Shown here piece by piece: positions 1-8,312 of a stretch of DNA of 64,000 nucleotides (the stretch's first letter is position 1; every line of letters starts with the position of its first letter). The notes under the pieces were generated by a model that was not told the DNA's origin, did not search any database, and saw only the letters and a program-made list of their open reading frames with translations. A program made the translations under genes and the position numbers. This DNA comes from Methanocella_A sp963769045 (GTDB lineage: Archaea > Halobacteriota > Methanocellia > Methanocellales > Methanocellaceae): assembly GCA_963769045.1 (NCBI GenBank), contig CAVYKK010000009.1:186001-250000 (forward strand). The letters run 5' to 3'.

Positions 1-1
1 T

Positions 2-79
2 ACTACCCAGATATACACCCATTATAACGTCGATGACCTGAAAGAGATGTACGGGCGCACCCACCCGCTGGGACATTGA
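2..79 (+). CDS. C-terminal fragment of a tyrosine recombinase (XerC/D-type integrase)
   Basis: Only the last 25 codons lie in the window. They read TTQIYTHYNVDDLKEMYGRT followed by HPLGH and a TGA stop. The pattern (T)xIYTH-x(3)-DLKExYxxxHP is the usual tail of phage-integrase/XerA-like recombinases, where the Tyr of the IYTH segment is the catalytic nucleophile. The catalytic Arg and His boxes would lie upstream, outside the window. It could be a chromosomal XerA or an integrase of a mobile element; this edge fragment cannot tell. Identification is from the short motif only. Confidence 0.6.
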   Translation, partial: TTQIYTHYNVDDLKEMYGRTHPLGH

Positions 80-231
80 CCGCCACAATCATCCCGGAGC
101 CGGGCTGGTTTTTCCACACCGGCACCGGCCTGTATCCGCTTTTTTACGTGCCTGATGTTATATTTGCATATTAATATTAATATACAGTAACATTACAGCC
201 GTTTGTATATATCGGCATACCGGGTATTCAC

Positions 232-771
232 ATGATCGAGATGACTGTGGCTCAATTCCAGTGCAAGCAATGTGGCAGCTGTTGCAAATCCGACAGCCTG
301 ATACCTCTTACGCTCGACGACATCTTTCGGATGGCCGACTTCCTGGACCTGACGCCTGACGAGTTCATGTCCAGGTACTGCACGGAGGTCTGCCATGGCA
401 ACAGCGTCCCGATGCCTTACCTGAAACGCGAGAAAGGATGCCCGTTCCTCGATGACGGCCTTTGCTCCGTCCACTTTGTGAAGCCACTGCTGTGTAAATA
501 TATGCCTTCGACTATGTTCGGCGGCCTGCACTATCTTCGCAGCAAGATGCCGCCCTCCTGTACCGTCCAGCATATGAAAGCGGGTACGCCGGTCAACGAC
601 GACGACCGGATACGTGAAAAGTACATGGTGTCCATGATCCTGACGTCCATCTACTACAGCATCCACGGCACTTTCATATACGAGCAGGCAAAACCCTACA
701 TTTACAGGATACTGCTCATCAACAGGAACAGAAACAACCTGTTCAAGGACGAGTCGGCTTTAACGATGTGA
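232..771 (+). CDS. YkgJ-family cysteine-cluster protein
   Basis: A 179-residue protein with the YkgJ (UPF0153) signature near its N-terminus, FQCKQCGSCCKSD (CxxCxxCC), followed by further cysteines at GCPFLDDGLCSVH and KPLLCKYMP. The family is a predicted zinc- or iron-chelating protein of unknown biochemical role; eight or more cysteines are conserved in order here. It ends immediately before the convergent ygiQ stop (771/772). A second YkgJ gene lies at 36768. A start at the internal ATG (residue 4, MTVAQFQ) is equally possible. Confidence 0.8.
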   Translation: MIEMTVAQFQCKQCGSCCKSDSLIPLTLDDIFRMADFLDLTPDEFMSRYCTEVCHGNSVPMPYLKREKGCPFLDDGLCSVHFVKPLLCKYMPSTMFGGLHYLRSKMPPSCTVQHMKAGTPVNDDDRIREKYMVSMILTSIYYSIHGTFIYEQAKPYIYRILLINRNRNNLFKDESALTM

Positions 772-2613
772 TCAGCTCCGGTAAGGCTTGCGCGCTCTCG
801 GCCGGGACGCAGATACGGGCCTGACGGGCGATATCAGGCACTTTTCACCATACCCGATAAGGTCTTTGCGGCCGGTCTCTATCAATGCCTGTTTTACCAG
901 GTCGTAGTTGTCCGGGTTCTTATACTGTAGCAGCGCCCGCTGCATCCGCCGTTCCTCGACGCTCCGGGGCACGTACACATCCTGGCCCGTGAACGGGTTA
1001 TAGCCGGTGTGATACATGCAGGTGGAAAGCGTGGAGGGCGTGGGGGTGAAGTCCTGCACCTGCTCTACATAATAGCCCATGTCCCGGACGTATTCCGCCA
1101 GCTTCACTGCGTCCTTTAGCGTACATCCGGGGTGGCCGGCGATAAAATAGGGAATAATGAACTGGTTCTTTCCCAGCTGTTTGTTTATTTCCCTGTATTT
1201 TTCGACGAACCTGTCGTAAGTCTCGATAGCCGGTTTGCACATGGCATCCGTTACGGCCCGAGACGCGTGCTCCGGGGCCACTTTTAGCTGGCCGCTGATA
1301 TTGTTCTCACAGATGTGATAGAGATACTTCTCGTCCTGCATGGCCAGGTCATAACGGATACCCGAGCCAACGAAGACGTTTTTCACGCCCGGTACTTTAC
1401 TGACCGCGTCGAGCATCTTGATTAGCTGCGCATGGTCCTTGTTCAGGTTCGGGCAGGGCTCAGGGTAAAGACAGAGCCGATCTCTGCAGGCGCCCTGTGT
1501 CGATTGTTTTGCGCAGCCGAGCATGTACATGTCCGCCGTCGGGCCGCCGATATCGGTGATCGTGCCCCTGAACCCCGGCATCTTCGTAAGATTCTTCGCC
1601 TCACGGACAATCGATGCAACGCTCCTGCTCTGGACGATCCGGCCCTGGTGATTGGTGATAGCGCAGAAGGAGCAACCGCCGAAGCACCCCCTGTGGCTGG
1701 TAATCGAGAACATGACTGTCTTCAGTCCCGGGATCTCCTGTGTGTAAGACGGGTGAGGCTTCCGGGTGTAGGGAAGATCGTATATTGCGTCCATCTCTGC
1801 CGTAGTAAGCGGATAGCAGGGCTTGTTCTGCACGACGATAGTCTTGGGATGGCGCTGGACCACGACATGGCCGTGGAACGGGTCCTGCTCTTCCGTGTAC
1901 ATGCGAAACGCTTCAGCATATGCCCGTTTATCCATCGATACTGTGCCGAAGTCCGGCAACTCGACGTAATCGGCAAGCCCTGCAGTATCTTTAGTCTTAT
2001 AGACGGTCCCCCTGACATCGGTGATGGCACTTACAGGCACGCCGTCATTGAGCTTCTTGACGATGTCGAGCACCGGTTTCTCAGCCATGCCATACGTTAT
2101 CAGGTCCGCAGGCGCGTCCGCGAGAATAGACTGCCGGACTCTGTCATCCCAGTAATCGTACTGGGCAAACCGTCGCAGGCTGGCCTCGATGCCGCCGATG
2201 ATGATCGGTGTCTTCTTGTATGTCTCCCGTATCCGGTTGCAGTAGACTGTGACCGCCCTGTCCGGCCTCTTATGAGGTTCGCCGCCCGGGGTGTAATCGT
2301 CGTTGGACCGCATCCGCTTGTTGGCCGTGTAGTTATCCACCATCGAGTCGACGTTGCCCGACGAGACCAGGAAGCAAAGCCGTGGCTCGCCCAGCGTGGT
2401 GAACGCTTCTTTAGAACTATAGTCCGGCTGAGCGATCATGCCGACCTTGAACCCGGCATCCTCGAGTACCCTGCCGATGATGGCCGCGCCGAACGACGGG
2501 TGGTCTACGTACGCGTCGCCGTTGACGATAATGGCATCGCATACGTCCCAGCCGAGATGGTCCATCTCTCGACGGGACATGGGCAGAAACCGGCCCCGGG
2601 CAGGTTTATTCAC
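772..2613 (-). CDS. YgiQ-family radical SAM protein
   Basis: Large radical SAM enzyme of the YgiQ type. Visible are the N-terminal RFLPMSRREM and GDAYVDHPSFG segments (cobalamin-binding-like domain), GGIEASLRRF, and the radical SAM cluster motif in HRGCFGGCSFCAITNHQGR, where Cx3Cx2C binds a 4Fe-4S cluster. The substrate is unknown. The open frame runs on to a GTG at 2682, but its first codons come from a 9-nt intergenic repeat and encode VPLVPFV, so I prefer the GTG at 2613, which keeps the conserved FLPMS segment; ATG 2580 is the other option. The protein is of usual family length (about 600 residues). Confidence 0.85.
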   Translation of the reverse strand: MNKPARGRFLPMSRREMDHLGWDVCDAIIVNGDAYVDHPSFGAAIIGRVLEDAGFKVGMIAQPDYSSKEAFTTLGEPRLCFLVSSGNVDSMVDNYTANKRMRSNDDYTPGGEPHKRPDRAVTVYCNRIRETYKKTPIIIGGIEASLRRFAQYDYWDDRVRQSILADAPADLITYGMAEKPVLDIVKKLNDGVPVSAITDVRGTVYKTKDTAGLADYVELPDFGTVSMDKRAYAEAFRMYTEEQDPFHGHVVVQRHPKTIVVQNKPCYPLTTAEMDAIYDLPYTRKPHPSYTQEIPGLKTVMFSITSHRGCFGGCSFCAITNHQGRIVQSRSVASIVREAKNLTKMPGFRGTITDIGGPTADMYMLGCAKQSTQGACRDRLCLYPEPCPNLNKDHAQLIKMLDAVSKVPGVKNVFVGSGIRYDLAMQDEKYLYHICENNISGQLKVAPEHASRAVTDAMCKPAIETYDRFVEKYREINKQLGKNQFIIPYFIAGHPGCTLKDAVKLAEYVRDMGYYVEQVQDFTPTPSTLSTCMYHTGYNPFTGQDVYVPRSVEERRMQRALLQYKNPDNYDLVKQALIETGRKDLIGYGEKCLISPVRPVSASRPRARKPYRS

Positions 2614-2649
2614 ATGGGATATGGGGGCGCCTTCATAGAAAAAAGCATC

Positions 2650-2760
2650 GGACACAAAGGGCACTAAGGGCACAAAGGGCACTAAGGTACATGCATCAAT
2701 TCTTTCAGTAATACCTGTATGCCTTTGTGCCCTCCGTGGCCTTATGTGCCCTTTGTGTCC
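2650..2760. repeat. 9-nt-unit inverted repeat, copy 1
   Basis: Left arm is a run of CACAAAGGG and CACTAAGGG units; right arm is their inverse (CCTTATGTGCCCTTTGTGTCC as read on plus), with about 50 bases between. The arms would fold into a long hairpin. It lies directly 3' of the secreted-protein gene at 2766 and intrudes into the 5' end of the ygiQ open frame. Confidence 0.8.
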
Positions 2761-2765
2761 AATGC

Positions 2766-3353
2766 TTAGACGACCATCGTGGACCGGATTGCATTTCTGT
2801 CGATCAGACCATGGTTGATATACTCGTGCTGGTAGGCAATGCGTACAATGCCGTTGCCATCTTTCAGTGTCTCAGTCTCGTTGTAGCCATACGTCTGGCC
2901 CGGCCGCAGGGACACAGACTGGTTATTCACATATAAACCGACATCGCCGAATTTATCAACGTAGTATATAGTCGCCTGATCGGCTCTGGCTGGCAGCTTA
3001 TAGATGCCGAAAAGCTTGTTGCCGGTGCCGGCGCCGAAGTTGCCTCTCAGCGCCAGCGTGTCACCGAAGATCATGACGAGCGAATCGTCCAGTGCAAAGC
3101 TTACATCGCCGTTCAGCTGCCGGGTGTTTTCGTTAAACCAGTAGCTGGGGAAGTTGACCGACCTGAATGGGACTGTGCCGTTCACTACGGTGCCGTTGGC
3201 GATCAGGTTGTGCTCGAGGAAAACTACACCGCCCGATGTCAGTCCTGCCGATGAAGTTTTTTGGCCTGAAGCTGCATGTACACAGAGGCCAATCATTAAA
3301 AATAATGTCACTAAAAGGATAAAAACTGATATTCCGCGCAACCTGCTGTCCAA
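2766..3353 (-). CDS. secreted or membrane-anchored protein of unknown function
   Basis: 195 residues. The N-terminus is a clear signal or anchor segment (about residues 7-28, ISVFILLVTLFLMIGLCVHA), and the rest is polar with many short beta-prone stretches and NGT/NxS sequons (for example NGTVVNGT), as in archaeal surface proteins. I recognise no domain. It stands alone between the ygiQ repeat and a divergent small membrane gene. Confidence 0.6.
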   Translation of the reverse strand: MDSRLRGISVFILLVTLFLMIGLCVHAASGQKTSSAGLTSGGVVFLEHNLIANGTVVNGTVPFRSVNFPSYWFNENTRQLNGDVSFALDDSLVMIFGDTLALRGNFGAGTGNKLFGIYKLPARADQATIYYVDKFGDVGLYVNNQSVSLRPGQTYGYNETETLKDGNGIVRIAYQHEYINHGLIDRNAIRSTMVV

Positions 3354-3439
3354 CGTTTACACCCTGCGATCATCGGGAATAAATGCCAATATATCTATTC
3401 GACATTAATGCCGGAGTAGGAATCTTCCAGCGCTATGTT

Positions 3440-3495
3440 TGACACCTTACGGCGCCATATTTGGCACCCTATGGCGCCATATTCGGCACCTCTGC
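3440..3495. repeat. 22-bp tandem repeat with GGCGCC palindromes
   Basis: About 2.5 tandem copies of a 22-base unit, approximately (T/C)GGCACCCTATGGCGCCATATT, begin at 3440, 3462 and 3484. Each of the first two contains a dyad centred on GGCGCC (TATGGCGCCATA in the second). It sits between divergent genes about 100 bases upstream of the membrane protein at 3597, where an operator would be expected. Confidence 0.7.
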
Positions 3496-3596
3496 CACGA
3501 CTGTACTGCAGGGGCTGTGACAGTAAACTTTTTATCCTGAAGCGTATAATATATAATGGTGATTTTATATATATTAGCCGGCGCAACCTCGAGCTG

Positions 3597-3890
3597 GTGA
3601 AAAGCGTATCAGGCATCATGCTGGTCTTTTACGTCGCAGTGTCGATCCTTGTGCAAGAGCTGGGGGCAGGCAACTTCGTCGATGCCGTGACAGTGAAGGC
3701 CGTACAGGGGACCCTTGATCTTCCCACGATGCTTGCGCTGGTAATCTATGCGGGACTGACTGCCAGGCTGGAGCTGTTCAAGCCGAAGTATAACCTGAAA
3801 AGAAAACAAAGACCGCTGATCGACGGGGCCCTGATCGTTTCAGGTATAATGATCATTGCCCTCACGGTCATGCTAAAATACTGGCAATAA
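3597..3890 (+). CDS. small integral membrane protein
   Basis: The open frame extends upstream to 3435 but that part overlaps a tandem repeat and looks non-coding. Coding character starts near GTG 3597 (MKSVSGIMLVFYV) or ATG 3618. The roughly 97-residue product has hydrophobic segments near residues 5-20, 36-51 and 76-94, with a basic stretch (KPKYNLKRKQRP) between the last two, suggesting the basic loop is cytoplasmic. The arrangement resembles small archaeal DUF-type membrane proteins; I assign no function. Confidence 0.5.
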   Translation: MKSVSGIMLVFYVAVSILVQELGAGNFVDAVTVKAVQGTLDLPTMLALVIYAGLTARLELFKPKYNLKRKQRPLIDGALIVSGIMIIALTVMLKYWQ

Positions 3891-3945
3891 AGGGGAGTCC
3901 GCCTCAGGACTCATAGGGATCATCACTTTTCAGCGACTTCTGTCA

Positions 3946-4596
3946 TCATCGGCGGAGCTGCTCTGTGAAGTCTGATGCTGCCTGATATGGGTCTTTTGCG
4001 TTATATATGCTTCTTCCCACGATGACAAAGTCCGCGCCGGCCCGTATGGCTGCGGCTGCATCTCCGCCCTGCGCACCTACGCCAGGCGAGATGATCTTCA
4101 TGTCATCGGCCCGTTTACGTATCAGCGCCAGCCGTTCCGGTCGGGTGGCAGGCGCGATGATGCCCGAAGCCCCGGTAGATCTGGCAAGGTCTACCAGCTC
4201 CATTGCACAGGGCTGCAGGAAGTCCAGCGCGCCCGGATGGCTCATTTCTGTCACGACAAAGGTCTCTCTGTCCAGCTTTCTGGCGACGTCAATACAGGCC
4301 TCGACGCTGTCTCGCCCGGCAAAGCCGTGACAGATAATTGCGTCCGCTCCTGCCTTGAAAGTCTCTTCGCAGATCAGCCGGTTAGTGTTCGGAATGTCAG
4401 CCACTTTGAAATCGGCGATTACGTTAGCATGTTTCTTGATCTCGCCGATGATGTTTAGCCCGCATGAGAGCACGAGCGGATAGTTGACTTTCACAGCATC
4501 GACCATATCGCCAAGCGTCAGGACGATATGCAACGCCTCTTTCCGGTCTGTGACGTCAAGCGCCAGGATAAGCCTTGATTTAGGAGTGATCGCCAT
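3946..4596 (-). CDS. pyrF: orotidine 5'-phosphate decarboxylase
   Basis: 216 residues, the usual archaeal length. It catalyses OMP to UMP, the last step of pyrimidine synthesis. The catalytic tetrad region is seen as LILALDVTD and DFKVADIPNTN (Asp-Lys-x-x-Asp), with the phosphate-binding C-terminal segment SPGVGAQGGD and FVIVGRSIY. It is the last gene of a minus-strand run sppA-polynucleotide kinase-pyrF, with a 39-base gap to the kinase. Confidence 0.95.
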   Translation of the reverse strand: MAITPKSRLILALDVTDRKEALHIVLTLGDMVDAVKVNYPLVLSCGLNIIGEIKKHANVIADFKVADIPNTNRLICEETFKAGADAIICHGFAGRDSVEACIDVARKLDRETFVVTEMSHPGALDFLQPCAMELVDLARSTGASGIIAPATRPERLALIRKRADDMKIISPGVGAQGGDAAAAIRAGADFVIVGRSIYNAKDPYQAASDFTEQLRR

Positions 4597-4635
4597 AGGT
4601 GCTCACGGATATCTATGCAGGAGAATACTTAATGG

Positions 4636-5637
4636 TTATGGGCGCAGGATTTCCGGGCCGAATGATCCCAGATAGCCAATATCGGTTTTATCCAGCTTCA
4701 TGGAGCCGAACTGCATGACATTGAACCGGTCTGCAGTAGAAAATATAGTAAATGTCCCCGATTGAAAGTCGATCGAATCGATGATTCCCAGCGCCAGCAG
4801 ATGCCCATGACCATCAAGCAGGCCGGTCAACGCGCCGGTAAAGTCAGAAGGCCGGAACACATATAGCGTATCGACTTGCAGGTAACGGGCAATCTCACTT
4901 GGCCTGGCGATGCTGCACCTGCTGACGATTAGTGCCTCACGGTCAAGTGTTTCGGCATATAAGATGTCGGGATCCATCGTCTTCAGGACGTCCTGATCAG
5001 CTATTATACCGTTATTTAGCAATAAGCGCTCGACGCCAATTTCTTCGAGCCGATGCGAAGTAGAAACCGCTCCCTCGAAATGGGCACGAAACGACGCTTT
5101 TCTGGCCAGCGCGCGCTCAGCTCTGCTCCTGGACGTTACCTGTGGATGCGGCCGGTACATGACGACTTCGCAACCGGCCCTGGCGAATGCCTGCAGGTAT
5201 TTTAGCTCATTCTCGAATTCCAGGCCGATAATTAGGTCGGGCTTGATAGCATTGATCTTCTCGGTCTTTAGCGCCCTCCCTATAGCCCCGGTCGCCAGTC
5301 CGGTCGTATTGATCAATACCTTATGATTCGGGCAGGATTGGATTAGCCGGGATACGCCTGCGATCATCTGTAAAAAGTGCCTTGAAGGCGACGTCGAGCC
5401 ACAGAAATATCCATCAATTTCCCGGTACTGCCCATCGACCCGCTTTCCCAGTGAAATGACGGAAGGCGGGCCAATATCGTTCTGGCCTATGTCCGCGTCC
5501 AGGACATAGGCATCCATGTGGTCCTCCAGGTTTTTTATTAGCGTAGACTTGCCGGTGTCCATGCGGCCGACGACCATTATCCTTTCATGCTTCGACACTA
5601 TGTCGAGTAAACGGTCAAGGAATCCTTCTTTGGACAT
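4636..5637 (-). CDS. Clp1/Grc3-type polynucleotide 5'-kinase
   Basis: 333 residues. A P-loop lies near residue 22 (VGRMDTGKST), followed by a Walker-B-like and lid region YVLDADIGQNDIGPPSVISLG, which is the family's characteristic DxxxGQ segment. Archaeal relatives phosphorylate RNA or DNA 5'-OH ends and may act in tRNA splicing or RNA repair. The C-terminal half (beta-rich, ending LGSFGPEI) is typical of the family. It starts 7 bases after the sppA stop, so the two are probably co-transcribed. Confidence 0.8.
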   Translation of the reverse strand: MSKEGFLDRLLDIVSKHERIMVVGRMDTGKSTLIKNLEDHMDAYVLDADIGQNDIGPPSVISLGKRVDGQYREIDGYFCGSTSPSRHFLQMIAGVSRLIQSCPNHKVLINTTGLATGAIGRALKTEKINAIKPDLIIGLEFENELKYLQAFARAGCEVVMYRPHPQVTSRSRAERALARKASFRAHFEGAVSTSHRLEEIGVERLLLNNGIIADQDVLKTMDPDILYAETLDREALIVSRCSIARPSEIARYLQVDTLYVFRPSDFTGALTGLLDGHGHLLALGIIDSIDFQSGTFTIFSTADRFNVMQFGSMKLDKTDIGYLGSFGPEILRP

Positions 5638-5644
5638 GATTGGA

Positions 5645-6550
5645 TCAGGCTTTTCGGGGCTGCTCGTTCATGTGGACGATCTGTGCACTGCCCTTGAGTT
5701 TCGCCAGCTTTCCGGCTACATTTATGGCATCGTACAGGCCTCCGAGCTCATCTACCAGCCCCATCTCTTTCGCTCGCGTGCCTGTATAAACCCGGCCATC
5801 TGCGATGCTTCGGACGTAGTCAACGGACAGGTTGCGTCCATGGGCTACCGCGCCAACGAACCGGTTATAACTCTCATTGATAATGTCCTGTACGTAGTCC
5901 TTCTCGTTGTCAGAAAGGCCACGCCAGTCCGAGCCGAGGTCCTTGAAGTTGCCTGACTTGGCCACGTAGAAGTTGATGCCTTCGTCGTTATAATATTTCG
6001 TCCGGTTCTTGAATACCCAGATGACACCGATACTGCCGGTGAATGTGTCGGGGTCCGCGATGATCTTATCAGTACTGGACGAAACAAAATAGGCGGCCGA
6101 AGTAGCCATATCGCCCATGGATACGACTACCGGCTTAGTTTTCCTGGTCTTGTTGATCTGTGAAATGATCTCTTCGGCAGCCACCGGCGTGCCGCCCGGA
6201 GAATTGATCCTGAGGACAATGGCTTTTATGTTACTGTCATCCGTAGCCTTGCGGAGGTATTTCACGATGTCGCTGGAGCAGGCCACCTGCCCGTCATCCG
6301 ACCCTTTGTCTGCCACCATCTGGCCCTGTACATATATGACTGCGACCTTATCCTTATGTCCGCCGAGGAAATCGAAGGATACTGGGCTTTTCAGGTTAAG
6401 ACCTGCAAAGGATAACAATAATGCCATACCTATGAGACATACGACCAGAATGATCGCCATGGCGACTATGAGCAGCCCTGGCAGGACAGACCCGCCAGCG
6501 TTACGATAAAAAGGCAATTTGCCGGAATCCAATGTTCCACCCCATGACAA
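5645..6550 (-). CDS. sppA: signal peptide peptidase SppA (S49 family)
   Basis: 301 residues with one N-terminal membrane segment (about residues 22-50), followed by the S49 protease fold: AVIYVQGQM, IKAIVLRINSPGGTPVAAEEI, and the nucleophile Ser in GDMATSAAYFVSS, with a Lys general base plausibly in AKSGNFKDLGSD. It degrades signal peptides or membrane-protein remnants at the membrane. The first codon is TTG at 6550, with an archaeal TATA-like element AAATTTATAG about 25 bases upstream, which would fit a leaderless transcript. First gene of the sppA-kinase-pyrF run. Confidence 0.88.
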   Translation of the reverse strand: MSWGGTLDSGKLPFYRNAGGSVLPGLLIVAMAIILVVCLIGMALLLSFAGLNLKSPVSFDFLGGHKDKVAVIYVQGQMVADKGSDDGQVACSSDIVKYLRKATDDSNIKAIVLRINSPGGTPVAAEEIISQINKTRKTKPVVVSMGDMATSAAYFVSSSTDKIIADPDTFTGSIGVIWVFKNRTKYYNDEGINFYVAKSGNFKDLGSDWRGLSDNEKDYVQDIINESYNRFVGAVAHGRNLSVDYVRSIADGRVYTGTRAKEMGLVDELGGLYDAINVAGKLAKLKGSAQIVHMNEQPRKA

Positions 6551-6574
6551 TAACTGGCCGTATAGCTATAAATT

Positions 6575-7580
6575 TAATATAAGTATAATGCGCTAAATGT
6601 GCATAACAGACGAATCATGTAGCAACAGCCCGGGTTAAAGAACGCATGAAAATCTATAACAGGCCTTCTTCATTATTCTGGTATGATGCAGGCAATCATC
6701 CTGCCAATAATCTCTTGTAAAATGACCTGTTTCTGTCGTAAAATAGTTATTTTGCGACATATTGCCAAAAACCGGGAATAATGAATATCAGTATTTTCAA
6801 GACTCATATTATTATAACTTTTTGTAATAAAGTATTTTGATTTTCACAAAATCTATAAATGGTCATATACAATATGTTGTAGGTATAAATCTGTAACATG
6901 TAAGCTAAATAGGTAGGTAAATCAAATGACATTATAATAAATAAAAATATTGATTATATATCTAATATATTTTACAATATGTATTAATATACAATGTATA
7001 AAATTAAAATAATTTGTTAATTTTGCAATTTTCTTATAGTCCGGAACAACATCTCAGGTTATAATTTCAAGGACTGAATTATTACGAATATGTGTAAATA
7101 ACTAAAGTATTTTTTTGTAATAACTAAAATATCATATACAATATATTGTATAAGAAAATAAATACATTGTTGAGTAATTATGTAGGTAAAATGTGTTACA
7201 AATATTATTATAAATGTATATGATATTTAAAAAAATTTTAATTATGTATTATATAAAAATTGATTGATTATATACAATATATTATCTATAACATATTGCT
7301 TTTATAAATATATAATGTATAATTTACCATAATTATCTCGGTTGTATGTAATTAAGTGTTCCTTGAAAATAAAGGTTGATCTTTATCCCGGAGAAAAATC
7401 TAACATGCATTCAACTATTATTCACAGTTCATATAGTGGCCTGACAGTATATCTAAAAGGTACATCAATTATACATGCAGCAATCAAGGGAGCAATGGTT
7501 TCCTTACAAATCGCCTCTTGCTCCTGACATATCGTGAAAAAGTATATGCTTTTATACCTTCAGCTTGATATGTAACATAC
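6575..7580. other. 1 kb AT-rich island with repeated TATACAATATATTGTATA-like dyads; no convincing gene
   Basis: Very AT-rich, far more than its surroundings. A perfect 18-bp palindrome TATACAATATATTGTATA lies at 7135-7152. Related forms lie at 6866-6881 (one mismatch in the half that remains), about 6988-7000 and 7271-7290. The neighbourhoods at 6866 and 7135 look like a degenerate direct duplication offset by about 270 bases (both followed by GTAGGTAAA at about 6913 and 7183). A 61-codon open frame at 7342-7527 has no clear ribosome site and no family. Possible origin, regulatory cluster, or decayed element. Confidence 0.6.
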
Positions 7581-7595
7581 TGTCCGTGACCTGTT

Positions 7596-8267
7596 ATGAC
7601 CGGAGACGCGCTGTTTAAACACACCCGCTACTTAATGGAGCTCAGGGAGGCCAACTTTTCATCTGGCCTGCGTAACAAGGATTTTTCTGGCGCCGACTTC
7701 AGCAAAGCCGATTTCCACGGTATGCAGATGGTCAACGTTAACTTCGACGGCTCGCAGCTGGACGGCCTGAACCTGTACGACTGTGAGCTCATTAACTGTA
7801 GCTTCCGTAAGTGCGACATCACCCGGGCGATCATGAAGAAAGCGAAGCTAATGAACTGCCTCTTCGACGGCTCCAACCTGTCACAGTCTGACCTTGGCGA
7901 GACGATCGTCTACAAAGTCAGGATCGACAATTGCGACATGCATCTCTGCAAGATGGCCAACTCGAAAGTAGTAGATTCATTCGTCACCAAGAGCAACTTT
8001 TTGGGTTGTGACTTTTCCGGCGCTTTCTTAAGCGATGTGGAATTTTATACGTCTAACCTGCAGAACATAAGCGCAGAACGGACGGCGCTGATCAAGTGCA
8101 AGCTGATGGATTCCCGCCTGGACAGGATCACGTTCAAGCATGCGCTTATTTACGATACGACAATAGAGAGCTGCGAAGCCGAAGGCATGGTCCTGATGGA
8201 CACGAAGACCGACCTGAACCTCGATCTTCTCAAAGGCGTCCGGGCCATAGACGTGAAAAAGATATAG
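7596..8267 (+). CDS. pentapeptide-repeat-like protein
   Basis: 223 residues consisting almost wholly of degenerate pentapeptide repeats, A(N/D)(F/L)xx: for example FSGADFSKADFHG, VNFDGSQLDGLNLYDCELINC, LMNCLFDGSNLSQSDL. These form a right-handed quadrilateral beta-helix. The repeat is rich in Cys at outward positions (NC, KC, GC). Function of stand-alone pentapeptide proteins is generally unknown; some protect gyrase. It follows the AT-rich island and is convergent with the MFS gene. Confidence 0.8.
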   Translation: MTGDALFKHTRYLMELREANFSSGLRNKDFSGADFSKADFHGMQMVNVNFDGSQLDGLNLYDCELINCSFRKCDITRAIMKKAKLMNCLFDGSNLSQSDLGETIVYKVRIDNCDMHLCKMANSKVVDSFVTKSNFLGCDFSGAFLSDVEFYTSNLQNISAERTALIKCKLMDSRLDRITFKHALIYDTTIESCEAEGMVLMDTKTDLNLDLLKGVRAIDVKKI

Positions 8268-8312
8268 AAGTATACGAAGGCGGAAAAAAGTTACTTCGAC
8301 CTGATTTTTCAT

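Noticed and set aside
1432..2667. 411-codon plus-strand open frame opposite ygiQ
   Set aside because: Shadow of a highly conserved radical SAM gene on the other strand.
2650..2760. CRISPR or insertion sequence
   Set aside because: No spacer structure and no transposase; simple 9-nt units in inverted arms.
7342..7527. 61-codon open frame in the AT-rich island
   Set aside because: Starts with TTG, has no ribosome site, overlaps AT-rich repeats and resembles no family.
6575..7580. Replication origin claimed outright
   Set aside because: No orc1/cdc6 gene and no recognisable origin-recognition boxes nearby; kept only as one possibility.
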